Origin: Paenibacillus xylanexedens
GTDB lineage: Bacteria > Bacillota > Bacilli > Paenibacillales > Paenibacillaceae
Reading direction: 5' to 3'
Length of the DNA stretch: 64,000 nucleotides
NCBI RefSeq assembly: GCF_007680605.1
Contig: NZ_VEIO01000004.1
Coordinates: forward strand, 84,094-148,093
The notes beneath the pieces are model-generated. The model was not told the origin of the DNA, did not search any database, and saw only the letters and a list, made by a program, of their open reading frames with translations. This document shows, one piece after another, positions 34,059 to 42,144 of the stretch. Both the position numbers and the translations under genes were made by a program. Each line of letters starts with the position of its first letter. Positions within the stretch are counted from its first letter, which is position 1.

Positions 34059-34520
34059 TCAGGTCTTCTCTTCGGTAGATACTTCTTCCATCGGAAAAGG
34101 TCCTTCTCCGCGCTCGATGCTTTGCATCACATCAAAAATGGATATACGGTCGAAATAAGCGCTCAGCGCCTCTTCTCCTCCATCGTATATAGCTCCCATT
34201 ACACCTTGCATATTAGAGGAAACTTTACACGGTGAACCCGATTCGCCTGAGCACCAGCTTGGCCCTAGCGAACCTCCAGCGACCAACCTGTACACTTCTC
34301 CAAGCTTGATCTCTTCACTTGGCCGACTAAGCAAGTATCCCCCATGAGCACCTTCTTTGGTGGTCAAGTAACCATGTTTACGCAGAACACTCAGTACCTT
34401 GCGGACTCTGGCCGGGTGTGTACCCACACTTTGAGACAGGTCTTCACTGTTGGCCATACACTCGCTTCTCATCGATAGAAAAACAAGACAATGCACCGCA
34501 ATGGTAAATTCGCTGTTCAT
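34059..34520 (-). CDS. Rrf2 family transcriptional regulator
   Basis: The 153-aa protein has the Rrf2 winged helix: MNSEFTIAVHCLVFLSM at the start, recognition region VGTHPARVRKVLSVLRKHG, and the wing GAHGGYLLSRP. Two Cys occur in the middle (WCSGESGSPC) rather than the three-Cys iron-sulfur pattern of IscR, so cluster binding is doubtful, though thiol sensing is possible. It resembles B. subtilis YwnA-like members. ATG has AAGGGAG 6 nt upstream. The nearest candidate target is the nitroreductase gene downstream. Confidence 0.88.
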   Translation of the reverse strand: MNSEFTIAVHCLVFLSMRSECMANSEDLSQSVGTHPARVRKVLSVLRKHGYLTTKEGAHGGYLLSRPSEEIKLGEVYRLVAGGSLGPSWCSGESGSPCKVSSNMQGVMGAIYDGGEEALSAYFDRISIFDVMQSIERGEGPFPMEEVSTEEKT

Positions 34521-34890
34521 AACTTACTCCCTTCCCGGCATACAACACCGATGAACTTCATTCCAAGGTAAGTATAACTGTCATTATATGAATAACAGTT
34601 ATGTTTGTCAACATTTGCTCCTGAACGTCATTGAATCGTAGTTTTCCCTGTTATATCAATACTTACACTCTCTTGGTAGTCTGTTGAAAGCTGGTTCAAA
34701 ACCTGATGTTAAAAACGTTCTAGGCATAAAAAAGTGAGCCTATCGCTTCGCGAAGGGCTCCAATAAGATAGACATATGAAAGGGCTTACGTGATTATTAT
34801 AATCGCTAATCTTCATTTTGAAAACGCTTTTTTTGTAAAGTTTGATTTCAAGCTGATTTAGAAGTTATCCGGTTACGACGAAAATTTATA
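34521..34890. other. Intergenic stretch between divergent regulator and hydrolase genes
   Basis: This AT-rich gap contains a modest hairpin (GAGCC ... GGGCTC, about 34736-34758) but no gene-like frame. Its right edge leads into the operator-promoter at 34891-34934. Confidence 0.5.
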
Positions 34891-34919
34891 TTGCATAAAC
34901 TAATGTCATTAGTTATATT
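34891..34919 (+). promoter_or_regulatory. Sigma-A promoter of the metallo-hydrolase/TetR operon
   Basis: TTGCAT (34891-34896), a 17-bp spacer and TATATT (34914-34919) lie 32 bp before the start codon. The spacer is occupied by operator 1. Confidence 0.75.
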
Positions 34920-34934
34920 ACTAACATCATTAGT
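34899..34934. promoter_or_regulatory. Two tandem operator palindromes overlapping the promoter
   Basis: ACTAATGTCATTAGT (34899-34913) fills most of the promoter spacer and ACTAACATCATTAGT (34920-34934) lies directly after the -10 box. Their centres are 21 bp apart, two helical turns. The TetR protein encoded by the second gene of the operon is the likely ligand. Confidence 0.75.
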
Positions 34935-34950
34935 TTTAGGAGGATTTCCG

Positions 34951-35676
34951 ATGCATGTTACCCGTGAATTCGATGTTCACCAGGTCTCATTTCTTCCCCG
35001 TCTCTTTCCTGTAAATGTCTATCTTGTTGAAGAGGAACAAGGCTTGACCCTGATAGATGCAGGCATGCCATTCAGTCTCAAAGGTATTCTGGAGACAGCC
35101 GCTTCCTTGGGGAAACCCATCACCACCATCATCCTAACCCATGCCCATGCGGATCACGTTGGGGCGCTTGATGGTCTCAAGGATGCGCTCCCCGATGCCG
35201 AGGTATGCATCTCCAGCCGAGATGCCAAGCTGTTAACCGGGGACACATCGCTGTTGCCGCACGAGCCGCAGACCCCGGTACGCGGCAGCGTGCCCAAAGG
35301 CATCCGTACGAAGCCGGATCGCCTGCTCGAAGATGGCGACCAGATCGGATCGCTGGTCGCTATTGCTTCTCCAGGCCATACGCCTGGGCATATGGCCTTC
35401 ATGGATACACGCAGCCGCGTGTTGATCGTCGGCGATGCGTATCAAGTGCGCGGGGGCCTCGCCGTGTCCGGCCGCGTGCGCCCGCTCTTCCCGTTCCCTG
35501 CGCTGGCCACGTGGAATCGCGAAGCGGCACTAGCCAGCGCGAAGCGCCTGGCGGAGCTGGAGCCGTCCGTGCTGGCCGTTGGCCACGGACGAATGCTCCG
35601 CCAGCCCGCGGCGGCCATGCGCGCGGCAGTCGCTGATGCTCGGCAGCGACTGCAACCAGCCGGGGGGCTGCGATGA
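34951..35676 (+). CDS. Metallo-beta-lactamase-fold hydrolase
   Basis: The 241-aa protein has the MBL zinc signature THAHADH at 63-69, an SPGHTPGH motif near 138-145 and a later GDAYQV and VGHG that supply further metal ligands. It is a cytoplasmic hydrolase of glyoxalase II/lactonase-like build; the substrate is unknown. The start at 34951 has AGGAGG 7 nt upstream. It overlaps the TetR gene by 4 bp (ATGA), so enzyme and repressor are made together. The pair suggests a detoxification enzyme induced by its substrate. The 3' half of the gene is clearly more GC-rich than its 5' half. Confidence 0.88.
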   Translation: MHVTREFDVHQVSFLPRLFPVNVYLVEEEQGLTLIDAGMPFSLKGILETAASLGKPITTIILTHAHADHVGALDGLKDALPDAEVCISSRDAKLLTGDTSLLPHEPQTPVRGSVPKGIRTKPDRLLEDGDQIGSLVAIASPGHTPGHMAFMDTRSRVLIVGDAYQVRGGLAVSGRVRPLFPFPALATWNREAALASAKRLAELEPSVLAVGHGRMLRQPAAAMRAAVADARQRLQPAGGLR

Positions 35677-36248
35677 GCCCCCGGCAAGGTCTGGATCGCG
35701 GCGCGCTGCTTGACGCCGCGATCCAGATCGTGGACAGCGACGGCTTCGAGGCGCTGACCCTGGCCGCTCTTGCGAAGCGGCTGGATGTGCGCTCGCCGTC
35801 GCTCTATAACCACATCAGCGGACTCCCCGGGCTTCGCCAGGAACTGGCGCTGATGTCAGTGCAACAGCTCAGCCTTGCCGTAAACGAGGCTGTGGCTGAC
35901 CGCACCGGCGACGAGGCCATTCAAGCCATCGCCGCCGCTTATATAGGCTTCGTTCGCCAGCATCCCGGGCTCTACGAAGCCTCATACCATGCGCCCGACC
36001 TGAATGAACCGCAGCTCGCGGCATGCAAAACAGCTCTGCTGAACATGCTGCTGCATACCTTGCAACCATACCCCCTCACCGAAGCGCAAGCATTGCATGC
36101 TGTTCGGGGATTACGCAGCCTCTGCCATGGTTTTGCCTCCATTGAGGCACAGGGCGGCTTCGGCATGGATTTCAGTCCGGACGATAGCCTGCGTCTGACC
36201 GTATCCGCTTTTCTCCACGGGCTGCGCCACCTGTCCGAAGACGTATAA
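35673..36248 (+). CDS. TetR/AcrR family repressor of the metallo-hydrolase operon
   Basis: The 191-aa protein has a TetR helix-turn-helix in residues about 10-52 (TLAALAKRLDVRSPSLYNHI) and a C-terminal ligand domain of the WHG type, with AAYIGFVRQHPGLYEASY typical of that group. The gene begins within the stop codon of the hydrolase gene. Autorepression through the two operators at 34899-34934 is the simplest model. The ligand is unknown but is probably the hydrolase substrate or product. Confidence 0.9.
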   Translation: MSPRQGLDRGALLDAAIQIVDSDGFEALTLAALAKRLDVRSPSLYNHISGLPGLRQELALMSVQQLSLAVNEAVADRTGDEAIQAIAAAYIGFVRQHPGLYEASYHAPDLNEPQLAACKTALLNMLLHTLQPYPLTEAQALHAVRGLRSLCHGFASIEAQGGFGMDFSPDDSLRLTVSAFLHGLRHLSEDV

Positions 36249-36343
36249 ACAAGGGCGAGGCTAACTCTGTCGGGATATACTCCAGCATTTTTAGCTTATC
36301 GTTCCTATGAACAGGAGTTAACGTTCTGGACAACGCTAAGTAT

Positions 36344-36464
36344 CCTAAATATCCGAGCAAGAGAAAAACAGCCAAGACGCTCGTAAGTAACCGAACGAAG
36401 GAAGATGCTCTCAGGACTTGAGCTACACCCAGTAATCGAAGTCTATCTAATCAAACGAACGAAG
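36344..36464. repeat. Diverged direct repeat, copy A
   Basis: This segment aligns over about 120 bp with 36577-36693. Shared blocks include GTAAGTAACC, ACACCCAGTAATCGAAG-like and CAAACGAAC. The copies differ by scattered substitutions and small gaps. Confidence 0.75.
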
Positions 36465-36576
36465 TCCCCTTTTCCGCACCGCTTGTAGCTCCTGGCACAG
36501 GCGGTGCCCCTCTTCATGGCAAGACTGAGCGTGGTCAGCCTTGTACACATGAGGTGAGGAAACACGACGAAACCAG

Positions 36577-36693
36577 CCTAAGTACCCAAGCAAAAGAGAA
36601 CAGTCAGGACACGAGTAAGTAACCAAACAAGGAAAGATGGTCTGGACGGGATGCACCCAGTAATCGAAGCCCTGTCCAACCAAACGAACCAGG
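36577..36693. repeat. Diverged direct repeat, copy B
   Basis: This is the second copy, about 233 bp from copy A in the same orientation. Read on the minus strand both can encode a similar short string (LLLGYLG), but stop codons and lack of start signals argue against genes. Confidence 0.75.
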
Positions 36694-36840
36694 CTGTTCG
36701 TAACGTTTAAGTTCCAGCACATGCTACGCGCTCTAATCCAAGCATGCCTGCAACTAAGCTCACCTCCGCCGTCTGATCCGTTGAATCTGACCAATCTACT
36801 ACAATCCCCCCAACAAAGTTGAGACTCCGTAAGTACGTCG

Positions 36841-36918
36841 GAATTCTAACGATCACCACAGACCTTATACGCTCGATAAACAGCCTCTTGAAATTCTAAC
36901 GATCACCAGAGACGCTAT
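36841..36918 (+). repeat. Intergenic repeat, two direct copies (left half of symmetric array)
   Basis: Copies start at 36841 and 36891, exactly 50 bp apart. Both carry ATTCTAACGATCACCA followed by a GAC..TAT..C.CTCGA tail. Confidence 0.85.
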
Positions 36919-36967
36919 TCTCTCGAAACGGGGCTGGAAACCGTGAAAAAGACCGAAAATTCACAAA

Positions 36968-37040
36968 ATAAGGTTTCTCCTGATCGTTAGAATTAAAATG
37001 AGCAGAAAATGCGGCAAATAAGGCTCCTGGTGATCGTTAG
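36968..37040 (-). repeat. Intergenic repeat, two inverted copies (right half of symmetric array)
   Basis: Copies start at 36968 and 37018, again exactly 50 bp apart, and carry the complement (ATAAGG..CTCCTG then TGATCGTTAG) of the left-half repeats. Each is preceded by a matching GA..GAAAAT..... block. Confidence 0.85.
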
Positions 37041-37544
37041 CCTGCAGGGCTGATGTGCAGGAGCAGGAGCAGAGGTTAACGAGTTTAGATACACCATCCC
37101 ACGCCTGACATCTGTTGCAGTAATCTCTTCTTAGTGCAGTCATTAGTACATCTGTTACTCTATCTGCTTAATTTCCTTTTATTCGAATAAACGACAACTC
37201 AGCGGGAACAATACTAGAGCGTGTCTTGAAACCTACTGAAGGGCATTTTTCCCCACTTTTTGCCCCCTGCTATGTCACTTTCCCTTGACGTGCCCCTTCA
37301 CGCCTGCGGGAAAACCCTTCCCTGCTTGGATCGAAAATTCGGCAAAATCTGCTTTCTTCAGCGTTTTCAGACATTTTCTACATATTTTCCGAATAAAGAA
37401 CGATCAATATTGCCTGCATTTTTAAAAGATATGCGTTCTATCGAGTTCCTGTGTTTGTGCTATAATAGAAACTGAAAAATCAGGTCTTTTTGTATCTTAT
37501 CCGATTCAACGGATTACATATCATAGTAGAAAGAGGGCGTTTAC

Positions 37545-38030
37545 GTGGCTCAAATCTCTCCGTACTATCTTCAAATCGGGGCGACCGTTGGCATGCTTGT
37601 CATGGCCTTACTTGCCATCTTCATTCGTATGAAAGCCAGCCACCGGCCGGTCACCATCCGTAAAATCATTATTCCGCCGCTCGGCATGAGCACAGGCTTT
37701 TTTATGTTTGTTGTACCGGAGACCCATGTTCCATGGTTGTGGGCGCTCATCGCGCTTCTGGTCGGCTGGTTTATTTTTTCGTATCCACTCATTCGCAGCA
37801 CCAAGTTTGAACGCGTAGGAGAAGAGATTTTTGCCACACGTTCCCGCAGCTTTGCCTTCATTTTGCTAGGACTTCTGGCTGTACGCCTGATTCTGCATGA
37901 AGTCATCCAGCAATATGTCAGCATTCCGCAGACAGGCGGCCTGTTCTTCCTGCTAGCGTTCGGTATGATAGTGCGCTGGCGTGTATATATGTACAAACAC
38001 TATAAGGAAGTGCTCGCTGTTCAGAACTAG
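37545..38030 (+). CDS. ccdC: CcdC family membrane protein
   Basis: The 161-aa protein has four hydrophobic segments and the CcdC/DUF1453 pattern: IRMKASHRPVTIRKIIIPPL, GWFIFSYPLIRSTKFE and the C-terminal RWRVYMYKHY. CcdC lies in the cytoplasmic membrane and was named from the cytochrome c maturation locus of Bacillus, although it is reported as dispensable there. Start is GTG with AAAGAGG 8 nt upstream. It stands alone, ended by a strong terminator. Confidence 0.9.
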   Translation: MAQISPYYLQIGATVGMLVMALLAIFIRMKASHRPVTIRKIIIPPLGMSTGFFMFVVPETHVPWLWALIALLVGWFIFSYPLIRSTKFERVGEEIFATRSRSFAFILLGLLAVRLILHEVIQQYVSIPQTGGLFFLLAFGMIVRWRVYMYKHYKEVLAVQN

Positions 38031-38481
38031 ATGGTAGCTAATACACCCGGCTCTGCCATGATTCTTATAGGTCTAGAGCAATTAGAATTTAACAATTTAA
38101 CAATTAAGGTATTGAGCATCTAGCAATCACATCGATCACATCAACATCAACTTAAAAAGACACGTTCAACACACCGTCAAAAGGTGCCAAGAACGTGTCT
38201 TTTGCTTTTGCCCTACTTTGTTTTGATCTACTTTTGCCCTACTCTTGTTCTAGTTTCTGTTCTAGTTTGTTCCAGCCTTTGTTTAGCGCTTTTGGTTTCA
38301 CTTTTGCTTTTGTTCCAGCCGTTGCTCTTTCTCCTATTCCTGCTTTTGTTTGTCTTCAACATCAGAATATGAGCAATCGCAGTCTAGAACCACTTGATCA
38401 TAACGATATATACGGAAGTCACTATGATAGGTAGAATGAATGAATTCATCCATCAACCCAAATGATCTAACTCGACTTCAT
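38031..38481. other. Intergenic stretch with terminator and T/C-rich low-complexity DNA
   Basis: After the terminator at 38155-38203 comes about 150 bp of pyrimidine-rich sequence (38195-38350) with the echo TTTTGCCCTACT repeated twice. Open frames through it encode only Leu/Phe/Val-rich strings and have no ribosome binding site. Confidence 0.6.
38155..38203 (+). terminator. Terminator after ccdC
   Basis: AAAAGACACGTTC and GAACGTGTCTTTT form a 13-bp stem with a 23-base loop and T-rich tail. Confidence 0.9.
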
Positions 38482-39495
38482 CTATTCGGGGTCTGCAACC
38501 TTTACCAGCTGTTTGCCCAGATTATCTCCGGAGAAAAGACCGATGAAAGCTTCTGGCGTCCGTTCGAAGCCATCCACAATGTTCTCTTCATATTGCAACT
38601 TGCCTTCCTGAATCCACTTGGCCAACTTGGCGCGGCCTTCCTTGAAAGACTTCGTGTAGTCGCCCAGCAGAAAACCTTTCATCAGCGCCGTGTTCGTTAG
38701 CAGCAGCGTTTGTGGACGCATGCCGATATCCGGTTTCTCCAGATTATAAGACGAGATCTGTCCGCACAGCGGAATACGCGCATTCCGATTGATATGACGC
38801 AGTACGGCATCCGAAATATCGCCGCCAACATTGTCGAAGTATACGTCGACCCCGTCAGGACAAGCCTTTTCAATCGCTGCCGACATATCTTGCTCCGTCT
38901 TATAGTTCAGCACAACGTCGAAACCAAGCTTTTCTCTCAGATAGGTACATTTATCGTCAGAACCTGCGATACCGACCACACGCGCACCGACGATTTTACC
39001 GATCTGACCTGCAATCATCCCCACAGCTCCTGCCGCACCTGAGACCACAACGGTCTCTCCATCTTTGGGTTTTCCGATATCCTCCATGCCGAAATACGCG
39101 GTCAAACCCGTCAGGCCCAATGCACCGAGATAGGCTGTGATTGGAGCCTCGTCTGAATCAATCAGCGACAGATCCGTTGTATTGACCGCAGCATATTGCT
39201 GCCAGCCCCACATCCCTGTCACCAGATCACCTTTGCGTAAATTTGGCTCGGAGGATTCCACAACCTGCCCGATCGTGCCCCCTTTAATAACTTCATTCAG
39301 GGCATACGGCGGTGCATAGGATTTCGTATCTTTCATTCGTCCCCGCATGTACGGGTCGACTGACAAATATAATGTACGAACCAGCACTTGCCCGGCTTCC
39401 GGTTCAGGTAGCGATGCCTCAACGAATTCAAAATTCTCTTTGGATGGGGTCCCTTCAGGACGGGACGCCAGTACGATCTGTTTGTTTACAGTCAT
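38482..39495 (-). CDS. NADP-dependent MDR oxidoreductase (prostaglandin-reductase/CurA-like)
   Basis: The 337-aa zinc-free medium-chain dehydrogenase has the family hallmarks SVDPYMRGRM near residue 50, the NADP-binding VVVSGAAGAVGMIAGQIGK and the VDVYFDNVGG motif with GQISSYN after it. These match the YncB/CurA and leukotriene-B4-dehydrogenase-like group that reduces alpha,beta-unsaturated carbonyls. Start ATG at 39495 has AGGAGG 8 nt upstream; sixteen codons of upstream frame lack support. It is a stand-alone gene; the physiological substrate is unknown. Confidence 0.92.
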   Translation of the reverse strand: MTVNKQIVLASRPEGTPSKENFEFVEASLPEPEAGQVLVRTLYLSVDPYMRGRMKDTKSYAPPYALNEVIKGGTIGQVVESSEPNLRKGDLVTGMWGWQQYAAVNTTDLSLIDSDEAPITAYLGALGLTGLTAYFGMEDIGKPKDGETVVVSGAAGAVGMIAGQIGKIVGARVVGIAGSDDKCTYLREKLGFDVVLNYKTEQDMSAAIEKACPDGVDVYFDNVGGDISDAVLRHINRNARIPLCGQISSYNLEKPDIGMRPQTLLLTNTALMKGFLLGDYTKSFKEGRAKLAKWIQEGKLQYEENIVDGFERTPEAFIGLFSGDNLGKQLVKVADPE

Positions 39496-39769
39496 CAAAA
39501 TAACCTCCTGATTCCCAGTGGCTCCAAGGTCAGTCCTTGTCATCTGCAGTAATACAGGCGCACCACGGGCTCTATGTTGATCTTCATAATAGTTTAAACC
39601 GAAACAGGCGGATCACAAACGTGGGCCGCCCGAAAATATACAAATATCGTCACATAAAAGCTCTATACCAACCTTACAGCACAGCGAAAATAGCTGAACC
39701 CTCTGCATAATGACATGAGTTGTTCATACCGTGCACATAGGCTTCCGTTCTGTGTGTAGTCAACCTACC

Positions 39770-40516
39770 TTATTGTGCAGTCAGAATGACCGGTCCATCG
39801 GCGGTAACGGCAATGGTATGTTCATACTGAGCAGACAGGCTTCCATCCAAAGTACGTGCAGTCCAACCATCCGAATCCAGCTTGCTGCGGAATGTTCCAA
39901 TGTTTAACATCGGTTCAATCGTGATGACCATACCTTCCTTGAGACGTGGACCGCGATGCGGCGGGCCGTAGTGAGGAACCTGCGGTTCTTCATGCATCTT
40001 CTCTCCGATACCGTGTCCAATAAATTCACGAACCACGGACAGTCCTTCTCCTTCAGCATACGTTTGAATGGCATGTGAGATATCTCCGATCCGGTTACCG
40101 ACAATAGCAAGCTCAATGCCTTTGTAGAGAGAGTTTTTCGTCACGTCTAGCAAATGTTGCGCTTCAGGACTTACATTTCCCACTGCATAAGACCAAGCCG
40201 AGTCCGCCAGCCAGCCATCCAAATTCACGACCATGTCGATGGTAACGATATCGCCGTCTTTTAGCGCATATTTTCCCGGAAAGCCGTGACAGATCACGTC
40301 ATTAACCGACGCGCATGTCGCATAAGGGTACCCGTTGTAGCCCTTTTGCTCCGGTATAGCGCCATTTTTTTTCATAAATGCCTCTGCAAACTGGTCAATT
40401 TCCTGTGTTGTGATTCCCGGACGAATCAGTTTTGCAATTTCTCTATGGCACGCAGCCAGAATTTCTCCAGCTTTTCTCATTTGTTCAATCTGTTCTTTCG
40501 TCTTTATCGTGATCAT
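39770..40516 (-). CDS. map: Type I methionine aminopeptidase
   Basis: The 248-aa enzyme removes the initiator methionine from new proteins in the cytoplasm. Metal-binding context is clear: IDMVVNLDGWLADSAWS, EFIGHGIGEKMHEEP, VITIEPML and SAQYEHT. The start has AAGGAG 8 nt upstream. In many Bacillales a main map copy sits in the ribosomal protein operon next to adk and infA; this one stands alone, so it is probably a second copy. Length and motifs are complete. Confidence 0.94.
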   Translation of the reverse strand: MITIKTKEQIEQMRKAGEILAACHREIAKLIRPGITTQEIDQFAEAFMKKNGAIPEQKGYNGYPYATCASVNDVICHGFPGKYALKDGDIVTIDMVVNLDGWLADSAWSYAVGNVSPEAQHLLDVTKNSLYKGIELAIVGNRIGDISHAIQTYAEGEGLSVVREFIGHGIGEKMHEEPQVPHYGPPHRGPRLKEGMVITIEPMLNIGTFRSKLDSDGWTARTLDGSLSAQYEHTIAVTADGPVILTAQ

Positions 40517-40726
40517 GCCAACTACTCCTTGTCCGTTATGATCTTATCCTGTCTTCTATTGTAACGCGAAACGCTCAAAATAAAAAATTCCGATAACTGA
40601 ACCAACATCCTATTATACGCCAAGCTTTGAATGAATGAGTGTTTTTTTCTCCAAAAACACGAAACCCCTCTTGGGCAAGCTACGTATTAGCATAAAAATA
40701 ACTGAACACGAAAGGATGAACGACTC

Positions 40727-40936
40727 ATGTTTAAGAAACTCATAGGCAAACTCATCGACTCCAAGTCCTCATCTCACCATAAACGTTACAGTTCTTCCAA
40801 CAGACGTTCCTATAAAAAATACAGCAGTTCCTCTGGCAAACGCAGCTACAAGCGCTATTCCTCATCCGATATGAAGTACAGGGATCAGCGCCATGGATCA
40901 GGGTATTACAAAAGCAGAAAGTATAGCTCCAGCTAA
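40727..40936 (+). CDS. Small basic Ser/Tyr/Arg/Lys-rich repeat protein
   Basis: The 69-aa protein starts MFKKLIGKLID, a possible amphipathic helix, and then consists of repeats of the type RRSYKKYSSSSG and KRSYKRYSSSD, ending RKYSSS. It is strongly basic, and has no Cys or hydrophobic stretch. An AAGGA sits about 10 nt before ATG. Composition is reminiscent of coat or nucleic-acid-binding proteins, but I do not recognise a family. The regularity of the YSSS unit across frames of different codons (TCC, TCT, AGC) suggests selection on protein and not only DNA slippage. Confidence 0.68.
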   Translation: MFKKLIGKLIDSKSSSHHKRYSSSNRRSYKKYSSSSGKRSYKRYSSSDMKYRDQRHGSGYYKSRKYSSS

Positions 40937-41082
40937 ACGGTACGGAACATACCACATTGTTGTGCACAATAGCTAAGGTCTAGATTTACTCAACTCTGAT
41001 TGAATTTGGCTCAATTCTGATATGACTCTACGTCGGTCCCGGCTCCACCCTCACTTGAACCTGGCTCTTGACCACCAAATAT

Positions 41083-41139
41083 AAAAAAGGGGTGTTCCAT
41101 CGATACCGCACGCACGGCCTTCGGAACACCCCGCTTTTT
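41083..41139. terminator. Bidirectional terminator before the kinase gene 3' end
   Basis: AAAAAGGGGTGTTCC pairs with GGAACACCCC plus TTTTT, giving T-runs on both strands. It lies 35 bp past the kinase stop codon. Confidence 0.9.
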
Positions 41140-41173
41140 AATTTATATAAACTTCTACTGCGCTCTTCTGCTT

Positions 41174-42004
41174 CTACAGCAACGCTCTCATCCGATCCAT
41201 CTCACGCTGCAACTCTCCTGCCCCGCCCTCGTAACCCGGACGAAGCCCGAGAAGCCGCTCCAGCATCTCATGCAGTTCAGACGTAAGCTGAAGCTCCTCC
41301 TGCCAGCTGGCAGGAGCGCTACCCTTCTGCGGCTCATAGGCCGAATACAGCATGAAAAGCAGAAAGTGACCGATATCCTGCAAATCCTGATCAGGTATAG
41401 CCGGTTCGTCTTCAGGCTCAGGCACATCTTTCATTCGGCGTTTTAACTCTGGCAACAACGGCTCCCCCAAGCGTCTTGCCAGGCCAAAATCAATTAAATA
41501 CACTCGACCCTCTCTTACAATGACGTTAGGGATTCGGACATCGCCATGAATGAATCCCTGCTTGTGTACATGAGCTACCGGGGCCAACAGCTGACAAGCG
41601 AGTTCCACGCATTCACGCTCTGTATATTGCTGTCCTTCTTCGAAGATCAATTGTTCCAGCGTCTGTCCGCGGACATACTCTGTCACCATATAATTCCGTC
41701 TTCGCACGTTAAAAGCATCCAAAAGCTTCGGAATTGCTGGATGATTCAGGTGCTGTAACACATCCGCTTCCCTGCTCAGTAGCCGCGCAGCAAGCCTTCC
41801 CTTGCTCGGCTTTGATTCCTTCAACGCGACTTCCCTTCCCGTCTGCTGATCCACGCACAGATAGGTCAGTCCATAACTCCCCATGCCGAGAAGATCCCGT
41901 ATCACATAACGATCCCCTATGATTGTTCCTTGTCGTCCAGGGCGATCTGTAAATAATCCGAGTAATCTTTGCCAGCTTCGCTCCAGCTCCACGTTGCCTC
42001 CCAC
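41174..42004 (-). CDS. Ser/Thr protein kinase-like protein
   Basis: The 276-aa protein is a compact kinase domain without membrane segment. The glycine loop is LLGMGSYGLTYL, the ATP lysine sits in EVALKESK, the catalytic loop is HGDVRIPNV (Asp and Asn kept, the usual HRD Arg replaced by Gly and Lys by Arg), and the magnesium loop is DFGLA. Such HGD loops are common in small bacterial kinases and do not by themselves imply loss of activity. The start is GTG at 42004; a GTG four codons later with GGGAGG closer is an alternative. No partner phosphatase or operon is visible. Confidence 0.85.
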   Translation of the reverse strand: MGGNVELERSWQRLLGLFTDRPGRQGTIIGDRYVIRDLLGMGSYGLTYLCVDQQTGREVALKESKPSKGRLAARLLSREADVLQHLNHPAIPKLLDAFNVRRRNYMVTEYVRGQTLEQLIFEEGQQYTERECVELACQLLAPVAHVHKQGFIHGDVRIPNVIVREGRVYLIDFGLARRLGEPLLPELKRRMKDVPEPEDEPAIPDQDLQDIGHFLLFMLYSAYEPQKGSAPASWQEELQLTSELHEMLERLLGLRPGYEGGAGELQREMDRMRALL

Positions 42005-42144
42005 GCCAGCTTTCTGGTGTCTGACCGATTTCCCTATCCTGTCCTGAGAAAACGACTGATCAGCGGCTGGACTTCATGTTGTATTGGAGCTAATTATAGC
42101 AGGCTGTATATGTGAAATCACGATCCTCCATAATGCAGAACCAT

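Larger units (their letters stand above)
36249..37544. other. 1.3-kb gene-free, repeat-rich stretch
   Basis: No open frame here shows a ribosome binding site or family resemblance. The stretch holds a diverged direct repeat (36344-36464 and 36577-36693) and a symmetric four-copy inverted repeat (36841-37040). The last 50 bp provide the ribosome binding site of ccdC. Confidence 0.7.

Noticed and set aside
36447-36794. 115-codon minus-strand frame in the repeat region
   Set aside because: It runs through the diverged repeat copies, has no start signal and encodes no recognisable domain.
36841-37040. CRISPR array
   Set aside because: Only four repeats exist, two of them inverted, with no uniform spacers, leader or cas genes.
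37260-37475. 71-codon plus-strand frame before ccdC
   Set aside because: There is no ribosome binding site and codon usage is unlike the genes; it overlaps the probable ccdC promoter region.
38184-38434. Plus-strand frames encoding Leu/Phe/Val-rich strings after ccdC
   Set aside because: They are translations of pyrimidine-rich low-complexity DNA and lack start signals.
41174-42004. Pseudokinase interpretation because of the HGD loop
   Set aside because: The catalytic Asp, Asn, Lys and DFG are all present, and HGD loops are common in bacterial kinases, so loss of activity is not supported.
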